In this document: positions 54,386 through 61,908 of the stretch, piece after piece | Numbering within the stretch: position 1 is the first letter of the stretch | How the letters are laid out: each line of letters begins with the position of its first letter | Assembly (NCBI GenBank): GCA_039636795.1 | Contig: CP143430.1 | Coordinates: 3,348,001 to 3,412,000, forward strand | Source: Micrococcaceae bacterium Sec5.1 | GTDB taxonomy: Bacteria > Actinomycetota > Actinomycetes > Actinomycetales > Micrococcaceae | Length of the DNA: 64,000 bases | Reading direction: 5' to 3' | The notes under the pieces: model-generated | Databases searched by the model: none | Told to the model about the DNA's origin: nothing | The model's input: only the letters and a program-made list of their open reading frames with translations | Program-made: the position numbers and the translations under genes

Positions 54386-55188
54386 CAGCTTTTCCTCAGC
54401 GTCAGGATTTGCTCGGCCCTGCCGAAAGGTCCGTTGATGTCATGGAGCACGCTGGACGTCAGGCCGATGCCATCGGCTCCGAAGGAGACCTTGTTGTCCA
54501 GCCCGAGCCACTCGCCCTGAGGCGCACGGTACATGTGGATCTGCAGATCCACGTTGGGGAAGATGTAGCTGTTCTCGCCCGGCGGGACCCGTGCGGCGAT
54601 GCCGTTGGCTGTATCGACCAATCCCATCAGTCGGGCAAGATCGCTGCTGTCTTCCTTGTCCGTCAAAGGATGCATGGTCCGGATCCACACCCTGCCCGAA
54701 CCTGGCCGATGGCCTTCGCCGATACGCATTTCCAGGGAACGGATGTAACCCCCAGGCCAGACGCTGGCACCATCCCACAACTTGCATTCGTCCGGGGCGG
54801 GCATGGCCTCGTCTTCGAACGCCGCCACCGCGCTGGTATCGCTGGTGATCATGCGCCACGCCGCGGCACGAATCGCCACCCGACCCCCAGCGGAAAGCTC
54901 AGCCTGGATAAGTTCAATGGTTCGTCCCGGCCTCAACGTTGAGGTGGTCACTTGAAACTCGCCGCCGGGGATCAGCCCCAGGATCTCGTAGCTGATACGC
55001 GCCATACGGACGTCGTCACGGGGCTCATGCCTCAGGAGGGCGTCAGCCATGATGCCCGAGGCAGGGGCCATGTGTTGTTCGTGCGGATTCCAGGCACCTT
55101 GGGCATGAATCGTGGAGCGGTAGTGGCCCTCACCCAACGATTCGTAGTAGAAGTTACCCTCCGCCAGTTCCGTTAATGAAGTAGTCAA
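54385..55188 (-). CDS. Thioesterase-family protein (acyl-CoA thioesterase II-like)
   Basis: The 267-residue protein starts at TTG 55188, which has AAAGG seven bases upstream, and begins TTSLTELAEGNFYYESLG. A double hotdog fold is indicated by HAQGAWNPHEQHMAPASGIM and RMARISYEILGLIPGGEF, with NSYIFPNVDLQIHMYR near the C-terminus. The ATG at 55269 adds 27 residues that overlap the DedA-like gene and are rejected. The substrate is unknown; the link to a lipoate-ligase-like gene suggests acyl-group metabolism. Confidence 0.85.
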   Translation of the reverse strand: MTTSLTELAEGNFYYESLGEGHYRSTIHAQGAWNPHEQHMAPASGIMADALLRHEPRDDVRMARISYEILGLIPGGEFQVTTSTLRPGRTIELIQAELSAGGRVAIRAAAWRMITSDTSAVAAFEDEAMPAPDECKLWDGASVWPGGYIRSLEMRIGEGHRPGSGRVWIRTMHPLTDKEDSSDLARLMGLVDTANGIAARVPPGENSYIFPNVDLQIHMYRAPQGEWLGLDNKVSFGADGIGLTSSVLHDINGPFGRAEQILTLRKS

Positions 55189-55219
55189 CCCGAGCCTTTC
55201 GCAGATCCAGCAGTAGAAC

Positions 55220-55708
55220 TCAGACCACTGTATCCGCTGATTTGGCAGCCGCCCGACGCCGCCGGGCAACGACCACCCACACGATCACGACGACCACAGC
55301 CGTCACTAACAGCCCGGCACCAACCGGCGACGCCGCAGCTACCGCAAGCCACGCCTCAAGTGCAGCGAGTCCGATAGTTGCATACAGCAACGCCCAGATG
55401 AGGGAGCCCAGGACGGCAGCGGGGAGATAGCGGCGCAACGGCATTCGCGCTGCACCGGCGGCCAGGTTAACGGCAGTCTGCAGGCCGATGGTCAGGAAGG
55501 ACAGCACGACGGCGTACGGTCCCCAACGCTGAATGAGGGCTTGGGCCTGGGCTGCTTTGGGCCGTTGGAGCGACGCCCCGAAGCGGGTGTGTGCGAAGCC
55601 GGCAACCGCTCCACGACCCAGCCAGTACGTGATGTTGACGCGGATCATGACAATCGCAAACAGCGCCGCAAGCGCGACGCCAAAGGGCAAGCTCATGATC
55701 TGGTCCAC
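55220..55708 (-). CDS. VTT/DedA-type membrane protein
   Basis: The 162-residue membrane protein has four hydrophobic segments and the VTT-like re-entrant pattern (YWLGRGAVAGFAHTRFG, GPYAVVLSFLTIGLQTAVN, then GAARMPLRRYLPAAVLGSL). Such proteins have been linked to lipid scrambling or transport. The C-terminus is a basic tail, ARRRRAAAK. It starts at GTG 55708 with no ribosome binding site visible, and a symmetric CTTAGG/CCTAAG palindrome begins five bases before the start. Family length is usually about 200 residues, so this is a short member. Confidence 0.8.
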   Translation of the reverse strand: MDQIMSLPFGVALAALFAIVMIRVNITYWLGRGAVAGFAHTRFGASLQRPKAAQAQALIQRWGPYAVVLSFLTIGLQTAVNLAAGAARMPLRRYLPAAVLGSLIWALLYATIGLAALEAWLAVAAASPVGAGLLVTAVVVVIVWVVVARRRRAAAKSADTVV

Positions 55709-55712
55709 GTGA

Positions 55713-55728
55713 CTTAGGCTACCCTAAG
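55713..55728. promoter_or_regulatory. DtxR/IdeR-like palindrome upstream of the VTT gene
   Basis: CTTAGG-CTAC-CCTAAG is a 6-bp perfect inverted repeat. Its minus-strand form TTAGGGTAGCCTAA resembles the core of the actinobacterial iron box TTAGGTTAGCCTAACC. It overlaps the start-proximal promoter zone of the VTT gene. Match to the full 19-bp consensus is partial. Confidence 0.45.
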
Positions 55729-55778
55729 CGCTGCTGTGTCGTGGACGGGGTCAGCACAAGCGCACCTAGGATGAATCC

Positions 55779-56741
55779 ATGGATCTTCGCGATGCCGCCC
55801 AACAGTTGTACGCCGTGCTGCCACGTGAATTCACCGCGCAGCGGACAGCCTTGGCGCGACAAGCCAAGGAGTCAGGCGACAAGGACCTCGCGAAGGAGAT
55901 CGGCAGCCTGCCCAAGCCCGCGGCAGGCGCCTGGGCCATCAACATGCTTGCCGTCCACCAGCCCGAGGTGATTGACGGCGTCGTGCGTTTTGGCGCTTCC
56001 CTCCGTGCAGCACAAGAGGAGGGAGACGCTGAAGCCTTCCGTGAACTTGGCCAGCAGCGCCAAGGCCAACTGACCTCGGCCGTGCACGCAGCAAAGGACT
56101 TGGCGAGCGGGCTGGGAGCGCCATTGAGCGCGGCCGGGGCTGCCGACGTCGAGCAGACGCTGCGGGCAGCAATGGCCGACGCCGGCGCCGCAGCCGCGGT
56201 GACCACGGGCCGGCTGGTCCGGGCACTCAGCGGAAGCGGATTCGAGTCCGTGGACCTGACGGATGCCGTGGCTGCAACAACTCCGGATGAGATGTCCGCT
56301 GCAGGAGAACCGCCAAAAGTGAAGCTGCCTGCCGAACCCAGGCCGGCGCGCCAGAGCAAGAAGAAACAAGAGCCGCAGCCGAAAGAGAAAGCACCTGCGG
56401 AAACCCCAACATCCCTGGCCGAACGCCGGGCCCAAAAGCGCCAGGCCGCGTTGGAGGAAGCCCGCGAGGAATTTGAGGCAGCCGATCAGGAAGCCAGAGA
56501 GGCTGAAGACGCCGCATCCACAGCGTGGAATGTTGTCAAGGAAGTCGCGGGCAGGCGCTCGGATGTCGAGGCCGAGATCACCGAGGTCAAGAAGCGTTTG
56601 GCGTCCCTCGAAGCTGAACTGATCGGCATCACCCGGGACGCGGAAGCCGCTGAGTCGCAGAAGAAGCTCGCCGTGCGGGCCGCAACACAGCAACGACGCG
56701 CCGCGGACCAAGCCCGACGCCGCGTCGAACGGCTGGCGTAG
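55779..56741 (+). CDS. Hypothetical coiled-coil protein
   Basis: The 320-residue protein has an N-terminal conserved segment (LYAVLPREFTAQRTALARQA, PKPAAGAWAINMLAVHQPE) that recurs in actinobacterial hypothetical proteins. A middle Ala-rich helical part follows, then a proline/lysine linker and a long C-terminal coiled coil of Glu/Arg/Ala heptads, with a basic end (RRRVERLA). No membrane segment or enzyme motif is visible. It has TAGGA eight bases before the ATG. It converges on the FAD/Rieske gene with no gap. Function is unknown. Confidence 0.75.
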   Translation: MDLRDAAQQLYAVLPREFTAQRTALARQAKESGDKDLAKEIGSLPKPAAGAWAINMLAVHQPEVIDGVVRFGASLRAAQEEGDAEAFRELGQQRQGQLTSAVHAAKDLASGLGAPLSAAGAADVEQTLRAAMADAGAAAAVTTGRLVRALSGSGFESVDLTDAVAATTPDEMSAAGEPPKVKLPAEPRPARQSKKKQEPQPKEKAPAETPTSLAERRAQKRQAALEEAREEFEAADQEAREAEDAASTAWNVVKEVAGRRSDVEAEITEVKKRLASLEAELIGITRDAEAAESQKKLAVRAATQQRRAADQARRRVERLA

Positions 56742-58250
56742 TCAGTCCTTCTTCTTTACTGGCGACTTCTGAAGGTTATGGGTTGCCGGGCCTTCCAGGT
56801 ACTTGCCGTCGGGAGCGAACCTGGAGCCGTGCAAAGGGCAATCCCAGGATTTCTCGGCGTCGTTCCAGCTCAGCAAGCCTCCCAAGTGGGCGCAGCTCGC
56901 CGACACCATACAGACGTTGCCATCAACGGTAGATACAGCTGCTGGCTCGCCCTTGTAAAGCCCGACGACGCCGCTCCCCTCCGGCGGTCGCGTCTGGTCC
57001 GTGATCTCGGGGTTCCTCCTGACCTTGGCTTTGTCCTCGACCATGCGTTTGGCGACGCTGGCATTGAGGCGAACGGATTCCAATGCGCCCTGGGGCGACG
57101 TAACGCGGTGGTGTATGACGTTGGCCCAATCTGACTGGCCGCCCAGAATGTCCGCAGTAATGGACAACGCGGCTGCAACGCCATTGCTCATGCCCCACTT
57201 GTTGTAGCCAGTGCCAAAGAAGATCCGGCCGTGGCCCCGGGGCATTTTGCCGAAGAAGGGAACGAGGTTGGTTGGCCGGTAGTCCTGGGCAGACCACGTA
57301 TGGGTGACCTCCGCGGCCGGATAATGCTGGTTGGCCCAGGCGAGAAGGTCATCCAGGTGGGCCTTGGGTGAGGCCGCCCGGCCTCCCGTATGTCCATAGC
57401 CGCCTACCAGCAGCAACTCAGCCTCCGGTGTCGGGTGAGTGCGTTGGGAACGTGTGGGTGGATCAATGCTCAGGTACATTCCGCTCGGTGGCGGGGTTTC
57501 ACCTGGAAGCCGAAGTGCTGCCGCATAAGAGCGGTTGGGTTCGAGCTTGGCGAAATAGAGTCCGCGGTCCAGGATCGGCGTGCCGGTGGCAATGACGACT
57601 GTGTCCGCGGTGAAGGCGCCTTTTCGGGTGGATACTTCCACCGGAAGGTCAGAACCCACATTCTGCACCTGGACACCTTCAACGATTATTCCGCCGTGCT
57701 CCCGGATATCCCTTGCAAGCGTTTCCAGGACTTCCATGGGGTGGATCTGCGCTTGGTCATCAAGTTCCAGTGCCTCAACCACGGGGAACGGCAGGCCTGG
57801 GTCACGGCTGAAATGTACGTCCAAGCCGGCATCCCGTGAAACTGCGGCCTCCTTGCGAAGCCGCTGGCCGCCGTCGTCGCTGGTTGCGAAGGTGACTGCC
57901 GTCCGGCGCTGAAACGGGACGCCCTGCTCTTGCATGTACCGCATCAGCCATGCCTGTCCAGTGCGGTTCGCCTCCACGTAGGCTTGCACCACTTTCAGGG
58001 AGTACTGGCCACGCAGGGCCGAGAGTGCCCCTCCCTGCAGGAGGCTTAGTTTGCCAGTGGTGTTACCGGTAGTTGCAGCGCCAAGGGTGCGCGCTTCCAA
58101 AACTGCCACACGCTGTCCCGATCTTGACAACAGCAGGGCCGTCACCATTCCTGTGAGCCCTGCGCCCGCCACTATTGTGTCGAAGTGCTTATCATCGGGG
58201 ATTGCATCGGACGTGAAGCTGGATTCCCTGTCCAACCACAGCGATTTCAT
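56742..58250 (-). CDS. FAD-dependent oxidoreductase with C-terminal Rieske domain
   Basis: The 502-residue protein joins an N-terminal DAO-type FAD domain (TIVAGAGLTGMVTALLLSRS, VVIATGTPILDRGLYF, GTGYNKWGMSNGVAAAL) to a C-terminal Rieske [2Fe-2S] domain. The Rieske pattern CAHLGG and CPLHGSRF supplies two Cys and two His. Such enzymes pass electrons between FAD and an iron-sulphur centre; substrate is unknown. It starts at ATG 58250. The two-domain arrangement is usual in this family. An inverted repeat lies 17 bases upstream of the start. Confidence 0.9.
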   Translation of the reverse strand: MKSLWLDRESSFTSDAIPDDKHFDTIVAGAGLTGMVTALLLSRSGQRVAVLEARTLGAATTGNTTGKLSLLQGGALSALRGQYSLKVVQAYVEANRTGQAWLMRYMQEQGVPFQRRTAVTFATSDDGGQRLRKEAAVSRDAGLDVHFSRDPGLPFPVVEALELDDQAQIHPMEVLETLARDIREHGGIIVEGVQVQNVGSDLPVEVSTRKGAFTADTVVIATGTPILDRGLYFAKLEPNRSYAAALRLPGETPPPSGMYLSIDPPTRSQRTHPTPEAELLLVGGYGHTGGRAASPKAHLDDLLAWANQHYPAAEVTHTWSAQDYRPTNLVPFFGKMPRGHGRIFFGTGYNKWGMSNGVAAALSITADILGGQSDWANVIHHRVTSPQGALESVRLNASVAKRMVEDKAKVRRNPEITDQTRPPEGSGVVGLYKGEPAAVSTVDGNVCMVSASCAHLGGLLSWNDAEKSWDCPLHGSRFAPDGKYLEGPATHNLQKSPVKKKD

Positions 58251-58266
58251 CGAACAACCTGCCTCT

Positions 58267-58281
58267 CAATTCACGGAATTG
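58267..58281. promoter_or_regulatory. Inverted repeat upstream of the FAD/Rieske gene
   Basis: CAATTC-ACG-GAATTG is a 6-bp inverted repeat in the gap between the AlkD-like and FAD/Rieske genes. It may be an operator, but the short arms and lack of a neighbouring regulator keep this tentative. Confidence 0.25.
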
Positions 58282-58328
58282 GTGCCTGGCATGCGTTGAT
58301 GAAACGGTAAGCCGGTGGCTGCGGCTAA

Positions 58329-58817
58329 TCAAGGGGTCGAACTGTCCGTGGCGAGCTTCGCGGCCCTGCGGAGCCATGGATCCGTGTCCTGGGACCATCG
58401 TTCCACTACACGTGCAGCACGTTCCTTCGCCTGTCCGTCGAGACTGGCGAGCAGGGGTTTGACTACGTCCGCTGCCAAAGGATCGGCCAGTTCCTCCGTG
58501 CCGGCCTGCCTGATGAAGCCCTCAATGCGGGTCAGGTCTGTGTTGACCAGGATCCCTACCTTGGTTTGCAGCAGCACAACAGCAGCGAGCCTGCGCTCAA
58601 AGACCGGTTCATCCCATAGTTCCGAACTCAGCGCCGTGATGTCGTCATGGCCCAGATTCTTGTGGCGCTTCAGGGCGTCCCGCACCGTTCCTCTCACCGC
58701 ACCAACCGATGCCCCGTAGACCTTCATTCCACCCAGGCGTTCGCGGGCTTCCATGGCCTTCTCCCAGGACGATTCACGCTGCAGCGTGAAGTCCACAAAT
58801 TCACCGGCTTCACTCAC
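58329..58817 (-). CDS. Short AlkD-like DNA alkylation repair protein, possibly truncated
   Basis: The 162-residue protein aligns by eye with the N-terminal two thirds of the HEAT-repeat glycosylase AlkD: MKVYGASVGAVRGTVRDALK, ALSSELWDEPVFERRLAAV, ADPLAADVV and DPWLRRAAKLA. The Asp in ADPL and the Arg in WLRRAA correspond to the catalytic pair, but the usual preceding Trp is not in place. It stops just after the RRAA helix, so about 70 residues of a normal AlkD (about 230) are missing. No continuation is seen in other frames. The GTG start lacks a clear ribosome binding site. Confidence 0.75.
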   Translation of the reverse strand: MSEAGEFVDFTLQRESSWEKAMEARERLGGMKVYGASVGAVRGTVRDALKRHKNLGHDDITALSSELWDEPVFERRLAAVVLLQTKVGILVNTDLTRIEGFIRQAGTEELADPLAADVVKPLLASLDGQAKERAARVVERWSQDTDPWLRRAAKLATDSSTP

Positions 58818-58878
58818 CTGTCCATTCTGTCAGTGCCTCCCCTTAGCGTGAGGGCAATAGCAATCGACAGGAGAAAAT

Positions 58879-59982
58879 ATGCCTTCGCAAGAGCTCGTCA
58901 GTGGAACCGCGGAAACCACAGCGTCGTTCCCGGGCGTCCCGGCCGCGGCATCGATGCCCGACTGGTATCCCGCCCTGCTCAACACTGTGGCTCAAGAGGT
59001 CCGGACAGGCCGCACGCGCGCTCTGGCGGCAGCGAACAGCGAGCTCCTGAATTCCTACTGGAGCATCGGCCGGCAACTTGCCGAGCGCGAATCGCAGGAG
59101 GGCTGGGGCGCCAAAGTGGTCACCCGATTGTCCGCCGACATCCGAACCCGTTTCGCCGACGCAAAGGGTTTCTCCCCCAGGAACCTGCGGTACATGAAGA
59201 GCTTTGCCCAGGCATGGCCCGAGTTTCCAATGTTGCAAGCGCCGCTTGCAACATTGCCCTGGTACCACCAGATCGCACTCTTGGAAAAGCTCGACGACGC
59301 CGCCACGCGCCTCTGGTACGCAGCGGCAGCTGCCCAACATGGATGGTCGCGCAACGTGCTGACGCACCAGATCGAGACCCGCCTGCACGAGCGTTCCGGG
59401 CAGGCCATCACCAATTTCAAAACCACTATGGTTCCTGCCGATTCAGACCTCGCCCAGCAGGCCACCAAGGATCCGTATGTCTTTGATTTCCTTGCCATGA
59501 CAGACCGTCGGAGCGAACGGGAACTGGAGCTTCAATTGGTGCAGCACGTGGAGAAATTTCTGCTGGAACTGGGTCAAGGCTTCGCCTTTGTTGGTGAACA
59601 GGTTCGCCTGGAGATCGCCGGCGACGAATTCTTCGCGGACTTGCTCTTCTACCATTTGAAATTGCGCTGCTACATGGTCATTGAATTGAAGGCCGTGAAG
59701 TTCGAACCCGGATTCCTGGGCCAGTTGGGCATGTACATGGCCGCCGTCGACGACCTCATGGCCCATCCCGATGACAAGCCGACTATCGGCCTGCTGCTAT
59801 GTAAGGAGAAGAACAGCGTGGTTGCCGAGTACGCCCTCCGTGGCTTCAACGCTCCGGTGGGAATCGCGGAGTGGCGGACCTCCATTGCCGAATCCTTGCC
59901 CGACGAATTTGTTGCCAGCCTGCCCAGTATCGAGACGTTGGAGGCTGAGCTGGCCAGCCAAGCTCCCAGCCTGCCGGACTGA
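58879..59982 (+). CDS. YhcG-type PD-(D/E)XK nuclease (DUF1016)
   Basis: The 367-residue protein has an N-terminal YhcG helical domain (LLNSYWSIGRQLAERESQEG, GFSPRNLRYMKSFAQAWPE, LPWYHQIALLEKLDD) and a C-terminal PD-(D/E)XK nuclease domain with EFFADLLFYHLKLRCYMVIE, giving Asp and the E-x-K (IELK) motif. ATG 58879 has AGGAGA at six bases. YhcG proteins are often next to type I restriction or other defence genes; here no restriction or toxin genes flank it, so it is an orphan. Cellular role is not settled for the family. Confidence 0.9.
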   Translation: MPSQELVSGTAETTASFPGVPAAASMPDWYPALLNTVAQEVRTGRTRALAAANSELLNSYWSIGRQLAERESQEGWGAKVVTRLSADIRTRFADAKGFSPRNLRYMKSFAQAWPEFPMLQAPLATLPWYHQIALLEKLDDAATRLWYAAAAAQHGWSRNVLTHQIETRLHERSGQAITNFKTTMVPADSDLAQQATKDPYVFDFLAMTDRRSERELELQLVQHVEKFLLELGQGFAFVGEQVRLEIAGDEFFADLLFYHLKLRCYMVIELKAVKFEPGFLGQLGMYMAAVDDLMAHPDDKPTIGLLLCKEKNSVVAEYALRGFNAPVGIAEWRTSIAESLPDEFVASLPSIETLEAELASQAPSLPD

Positions 59983-59984
59983 GC

Positions 59985-60947
59985 TCAGACGTTGTCCTTG
60001 AACCAGGCCAAGGTGTCGTTCCAGGCCGCCGTGGCCTGGGCCTCGTTGTAGCGATCGCTTGTGTCGTTATGGAATGCATGGTCCACACCCGGGTACACCT
60101 TGAGCTGGTGCTTGACCTGCGTCGCATCCAATGCATCCTTCAACTGCGGCATGGAAGCGGTGATCCGCGCGTCTTTTTCAGCGTAGACACCGAAAACCGC
60201 GGGCTTGATAGTGGGCACCTTCGCGAGGTCCGGGGCGGGACCGTAGAACGCAGACGTTGCCTTCAACCCCGGGATCTCAGTCGCTGCCTGCCAGGTGATG
60301 CCTCCACCAAAACAGAAGCCGACCATGGCAATGCGGCCCTTGTCCACGAACTCCTGGCCGTTCAGATACTCGAATGCTGCCTGGAAGTCGCCAACGTGCC
60401 GCTGGGCGCCGGCCTTGGTAAGTGCGCCCGGAACTGCGTCCGGATCCATCGATGCGGTGCCACCCTCCCTGCTGAGGAGGTCCAGCGCCAGAGCCGCGTA
60501 CCCTTCCTTGGCAAAGCGCCGGGCGACGTCCTGGATGTGTGGCGTGAGGCCGCGGTTTTCATGACAGACCAGGACGGCCGGACCCTTTTGGCTTCCCTCG
60601 GGCCGGGCCAGGTACGCACTGATTTCAGTGCCTCCGGAATCGAACTTCACCGTAGCTGTTGCCAGGCCCGCTGTCCCTTCCGGCACTGTCAGCGGACTCT
60701 TGGCGTTGGGGACGGCTGTAGTGTTTCCCGACATTGCTGACGCCGTGGGCGTTGGCATTGGGTCCCCGGTCTTGGGCACCTCGTCCGGTGTACAGCCCAC
60801 CATGGTCATAGCCGCCGCGGCCGCGGTCATGCTTCCCATGATGAACGCCACGCGCCGGGTGAAAGTCCCATGGGACATGTCGCCCGAGCGGTAGTCGTCG
60901 TAGAACTCTTCGATCAAGTACTTTTCAAACTTCTCAAGCTGAACCAT
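59985..60947 (-). CDS. Exported dienelactone hydrolase family protein
   Basis: The 320-residue alpha/beta hydrolase begins at ATG 60947 (GGAGG five bases upstream); ATG 61016 adds 23 residues. About 25 residues precede a twin-arginine-like segment (TFTRRVAFIMGS), a hydrophobic stretch and a lipobox-like TMVGC, so it is probably exported by Tat and lipidated, a rather long n-region for either signal. The catalytic triad is visible: Cys in VGFCFGGG, Asp in EKDARI, His in VDHAFHND. Substrate is unknown. It converges on YhcG with a two-base gap. Confidence 0.87.
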   Translation of the reverse strand: MVQLEKFEKYLIEEFYDDYRSGDMSHGTFTRRVAFIMGSMTAAAAAMTMVGCTPDEVPKTGDPMPTPTASAMSGNTTAVPNAKSPLTVPEGTAGLATATVKFDSGGTEISAYLARPEGSQKGPAVLVCHENRGLTPHIQDVARRFAKEGYAALALDLLSREGGTASMDPDAVPGALTKAGAQRHVGDFQAAFEYLNGQEFVDKGRIAMVGFCFGGGITWQAATEIPGLKATSAFYGPAPDLAKVPTIKPAVFGVYAEKDARITASMPQLKDALDATQVKHQLKVYPGVDHAFHNDTSDRYNEAQATAAWNDTLAWFKDNV

Positions 60948-61198
60948 GACGTCCTCCCGAAGTTGGGCAGTATCCTCCTCCGATGGAAAGACGCGGGCAA
61001 GGGTGGAAGGGTTCACACGGCGGGCTGCTCGGTATTGGCCATCTTCGATGATCTATTGTTCGGTGCGTTTCCACCTTTGCCGTAGAACCTCTCTACCCGT
61101 GCGTCCAACCGACACAAAGATCCTATGAGTTCCCCCTTCAGTGTTACCGTGGTGGGCTGTCCGTCATGAGGTGAGGGCCGACCTGCACTCCGCCTTCC

Positions 61199-61249
61199 GA
61201 CCGCCTGTTGGAACGGGCACTGGCAAAGGGTCGCCGCGACCAGGCGGTC
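61199..61249 (+). other. Inverted repeat upstream of the small membrane protein gene
   Basis: GACCGCCTG and CAGGCGGTC are perfect 9-bp complements 33 bases apart. A second, competing GGTCG/CGACC pair lies inside. It sits about 30 bases before the ATG at 61283 in the 5' leader, so it may fold in the mRNA. The rest of the 335-base gap from 60948 to 61282 shows nothing I can name. Confidence 0.35.
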
Positions 61250-61282
61250 AGCTCTGATAACAATATGAAAATGGGGGAAAGA

Positions 61283-61771
61283 ATGACATCCGAAACAACC
61301 GACGGCACCGCATCGCAAGCATTGCCGCCAACGCCGGAGCACGCACCACAATTCAACGAAGTGCGCCGAAAGCCTAAACTAAAAGCCCTCGTGGCCGCCG
61401 TTGGAGGCCCGAACTTCGCACGTATCCTGCTCGGGGTTGTGACCGCCCTGCTTCTGCTGCTCGCGTGGTTTGGTAACAACCCGAACCTGATCGATTCCGG
61501 CAGTCCATCAGAGTGGCGGTCCCAGCTGAGTTCAGCCGCCATCAAGAATGAAGTGAATAACGGGGAAACAGAGGGAGCGCCGCAGCAGTCTGTCGTCAAT
61601 GGCTGGTATGCGAACGACCTTGCTGAAGTCCAAGCATCCCAGAACAGCTATCTCGCCAGAAGCTCTGACCGGAACGGCGCCCTGACTGCTGCTATTGGCC
61701 TCGGAATTGCGGGAGAACTCATCATCCGTGGCATCGAGCGCTCGAATCGGAGGCGCAAGACAGTCGGATAA
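61283..61771 (+). CDS. Hypothetical single-pass membrane protein
   Basis: The 162-residue protein starts at ATG 61283 with GGGGGAAAG upstream. An N-terminal hydrophilic region is followed by one clear membrane helix (ARILLGVVTALLLLLAWFG). A polar region and a second weaker hydrophobic stretch near the C-terminus (AAIGLGIAGELIIRG) come next, then a basic tail. No domain is recognised. The 3' end is followed by a terminator-like hairpin, so it is a monocistronic unit. Confidence 0.6.
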   Translation: MTSETTDGTASQALPPTPEHAPQFNEVRRKPKLKALVAAVGGPNFARILLGVVTALLLLLAWFGNNPNLIDSGSPSEWRSQLSSAAIKNEVNNGETEGAPQQSVVNGWYANDLAEVQASQNSYLARSSDRNGALTAAIGLGIAGELIIRGIERSNRRRKTVG

Positions 61772-61780
61772 CAGATGAGG

Positions 61781-61819
61781 CTCGTCCGCGCTCGGTATTG
61801 TGGATCGAGCGCGGATGAG
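61781..61819 (+). terminator. Terminator hairpin after the small membrane protein gene
   Basis: CTCGTCCGCGCTCG pairs with CGAGCGCGGATGAG over 14 positions (one G-T wobble) around an 11-base loop. It begins nine bases past the stop codon. There is no long T-run. Confidence 0.65.
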
Positions 61820-61908
61820 TATCAGCAAGTTGTGTGCAGTCGCCGCTTGGATCTGCTGTCTTGGTTCCCGGCGCTAAAAATGTCGGTGGCTACTGACATA
61901 GTAAAAAC

